Source of the DNA: a virus
Direction: 5' to 3' (one strand)
DNA: 25,605 bases
IMG/VR virus record: IMGVR_UViG_3300007735_000533
Location: 1 to 25,605 of that record
Position 1 is the first letter of the stretch. The number at the start of each line of letters is the position of its first letter. The position numbers and the translations under genes were made by a program. The notes beneath the pieces were generated by a model that did not search any database, was not told where the DNA came from, and was given only the letters and a program-made list of their open reading frames with translations. Below, piece after piece: positions 24,415 to 25,605 of this stretch.

Positions 24415-24642
24415 CTAAATCCAACGACTGCCTATTGGCTCGGGAGTTAAACCACCAGCCTTGGCATCGGCCATTTGTTTATCCTGGCGTTCCTTGATGG
24501 TTGGGCCATGAAAGTCTTGTTTGCCGTAAGTAAAACCAAAACGAATGCCCTGAATGTGGCATTTAAAACAAATAGCACCCCTTCTAGGCAATTCTGGTGC
24601 GTAAAAGTCGGTTGAACAGTTGTCGCAGGTTATGGAAAGCAT
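24415..24642 (-). CDS. CxxC mini-protein (75 aa), putative zinc ribbon
   Basis: A 75-aa protein with two Cys pairs, C6/C9 (CDNC) and C25/C28 (CFKC), spaced like a zinc ribbon, followed by a basic/polar tail with KQDFHGPTIKERQDKQMADA. The frame opens at a TTG (24645), but the ATG at 24642 is preferred because AGGG lies about eight bases upstream. It sits between terminase and portal. A zinc-binding accessory to packaging is possible but is inference; small proteins at this place are common in phages and mostly unnamed. Confidence 0.5.
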   Translation of the reverse strand: MLSITCDNCSTDFYAPELPRRGAICFKCHIQGIRFGFTYGKQDFHGPTIKERQDKQMADAKAGGLTPEPIGSRWI

Positions 24643-24652
24643 CAATACAACC

Positions 24653-25605
24653 CTAAATCGTTACTTTTCTAACGTTGTTAGCCCCAATTTTGATTCTTTC
24701 AGGACTTTGGGCTTTCGGAATGAACTGTTCAAACCAACCAAAAGTGTTTTTTCTAGGGGCAAGATTTGCGCGATACTCAGGCAACCAAACATACTTTAAC
24801 ATTTGGTTGGCAATAGCCAAAGACATAACACGGTCATCGTGGGGTGAACCGTGCATCTTGCCATTGCTTTCGCGAATAAAAGTACGCAACTCGGCAATGG
24901 TGGATTTGCACATTATCCAAATAACAGAATCACGAATGTTTGCATTTAATTCGTCAATGGCTAATGGTTTAGAAACCGAAGTAGTGCGCCAACCTAAAGT
25001 CTCGCTAATCGTTGGATTGCGTTGACCCAAGCGTCGTTGTCGGTACAGGTTTTTGTAGCCCACGCGTTGCAACCCTTTTAGGGTTGTCAACCCGTGGTTA
25101 TTTGACTCAACACCAATAAGGCAATGGTTGTACCACCAACCCAAAGCATTCAAAACTTCTTCACCAAAAATATCTGCATCAACATGACCATGCCAATGTG
25201 CCACCACAGCACCAGTTTCAACATTGATGACATGCGCTGTGCTGTAGTCTCCATGTCCCAAACCTTCAGCAACGTCAGCGCCAATTACATAAACCTGTGA
25301 TGGTTCTGGAAACTCCCATACAGCAAGCTCGCCACCATCTTCACGGAACTCGTACATCCCTTTGCCCATAATCTTGTGCAAATAACCGCGGCGAGGTTCT
25401 GCAACCTCGCACGCGCGCAAGGCTTCCAAATCAAACACAGGACGACCAGAACGAATAAACGCTTCATCAGGGTCAGACGGATATTCTTGTGCCATCTGCC
25501 AATCAGGCAAATCACGCTTCTTGGCTTCGTACCATGCTTCATCACGGTCGCCAGCAGACCACGGAAAAAAGATGCCAGTAAATCTGTTTGTGTTGGTTTG
25601 CGAAC
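24653..25605 (-). CDS. terL: Terminase large subunit, C-terminal part (truncated by right edge)
   Basis: The frame runs from the TAG at 24653-24655 to the right edge without a stop, so the gene's 5' part, including the ATPase Walker motifs, lies outside the window. An internal TTG at 25510 is not a start. The visible part holds the linker typical of TerL (EYPSDPDEAFIRSGRPVFD) and an RNase H-like nuclease domain: the strand VIGADVAEGLGHGDYSTAHVI with the first catalytic Asp, IGVESNNHG with the second acidic residue, and HDDRVMSLAIA with the C-terminal Asp pair. It should cut the concatemer for packaging into the procapsid. It is followed at once by a small CxxC protein and portal. Confidence 0.88.
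   Translation of the reverse strand, partial: SQTNTNRFTGIFFPWSAGDRDEAWYEAKKRDLPDWQMAQEYPSDPDEAFIRSGRPVFDLEALRACEVAEPRRGYLHKIMGKGMYEFREDGGELAVWEFPEPSQVYVIGADVAEGLGHGDYSTAHVINVETGAVVAHWHGHVDADIFGEEVLNALGWWYNHCLIGVESNNHGLTTLKGLQRVGYKNLYRQRRLGQRNPTISETLGWRTTSVSKPLAIDELNANIRDSVIWIMCKSTIAELRTFIRESNGKMHGSPHDDRVMSLAIANQMLKYVWLPEYRANLAPRKNTFGWFEQFIPKAQSPERIKIGANNVRKVTI

Noticed and set aside
1-25605. Integrase, repressor, tRNA genes, CRISPR array or insertion sequence
   Set aside because: None was seen on either strand; nearly all bases are accounted for by the phage genes listed, so lysogeny genes, if any, lie outside.

Overview
The window is a continuous, gene-dense stretch (no gap over about 65 bases) of a double-stranded DNA tailed phage. 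The morphogenesis genes point to a podovirus-type (short-tailed) virion: a terminase, portal, scaffold and HK97-fold major capsid protein are followed by a T7 gp11-like adaptor and a gp12-like tail nozzle. A set of internal-virion-type proteins comes next, and no tape-measure, tail-tube or sheath gene is seen. No integrase, repressor, tRNA or CRISPR array was found. Overall base composition is moderately AT-rich. The host cannot be fixed from the sequence; the style of the giant protein and of the small membrane protein between terminase and portal recalls phages of Actinobacteria, but that is only a weak inference.

Left block, plus strand (1-4614): a tightly overlapping DNA-metabolism operon. 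It holds the 3' end of an unidentified gene, a stand-alone DnaB-C/RecA-fold helicase-like ATPase, an archaeo-eukaryotic-type primase, a RusA-like Holliday-junction resolvase and a PD-(D/E)XK-like nuclease. Next comes a fusion of a sigma-70 region-4-like helix-turn-helix with a DUF1599/Nmad1-like domain, and then four small unknown genes (57, 94, 47 and 123 aa). Several of these were recognised only by re-choosing start codons or by reading short frames. The helicase, primase and two nucleases look like a compact replication/recombination set; no DNA polymerase lies inside the window.

Right block, minus strand (4562-25605, transcribed right to left): terminase large subunit (cut by the right edge), a CxxC mini-protein, a one-TM mini-protein, portal, scaffold, major capsid protein, a strong hairpin, a 61-aa basic protein, a second hairpin and a CCCH mini-protein. 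These are followed by adaptor, nozzle, a small tail-fibre-like protein, a 57-aa protein, three virion-associated proteins (144, 377 and about 376 aa), a 3155-aa giant virion protein that alone fills 37 % of the window, and an M15-type endolysin. The two blocks converge and their last genes overlap by 53 bases.

The most notable features are the giant protein, the HTH-Nmad1 fusion, the repeated TAATG stop/start coupling in the structural operon, the hairpins flanking the gene after the capsid gene, and the (Thr-Ala-Pro)n nonanucleotide repeat.
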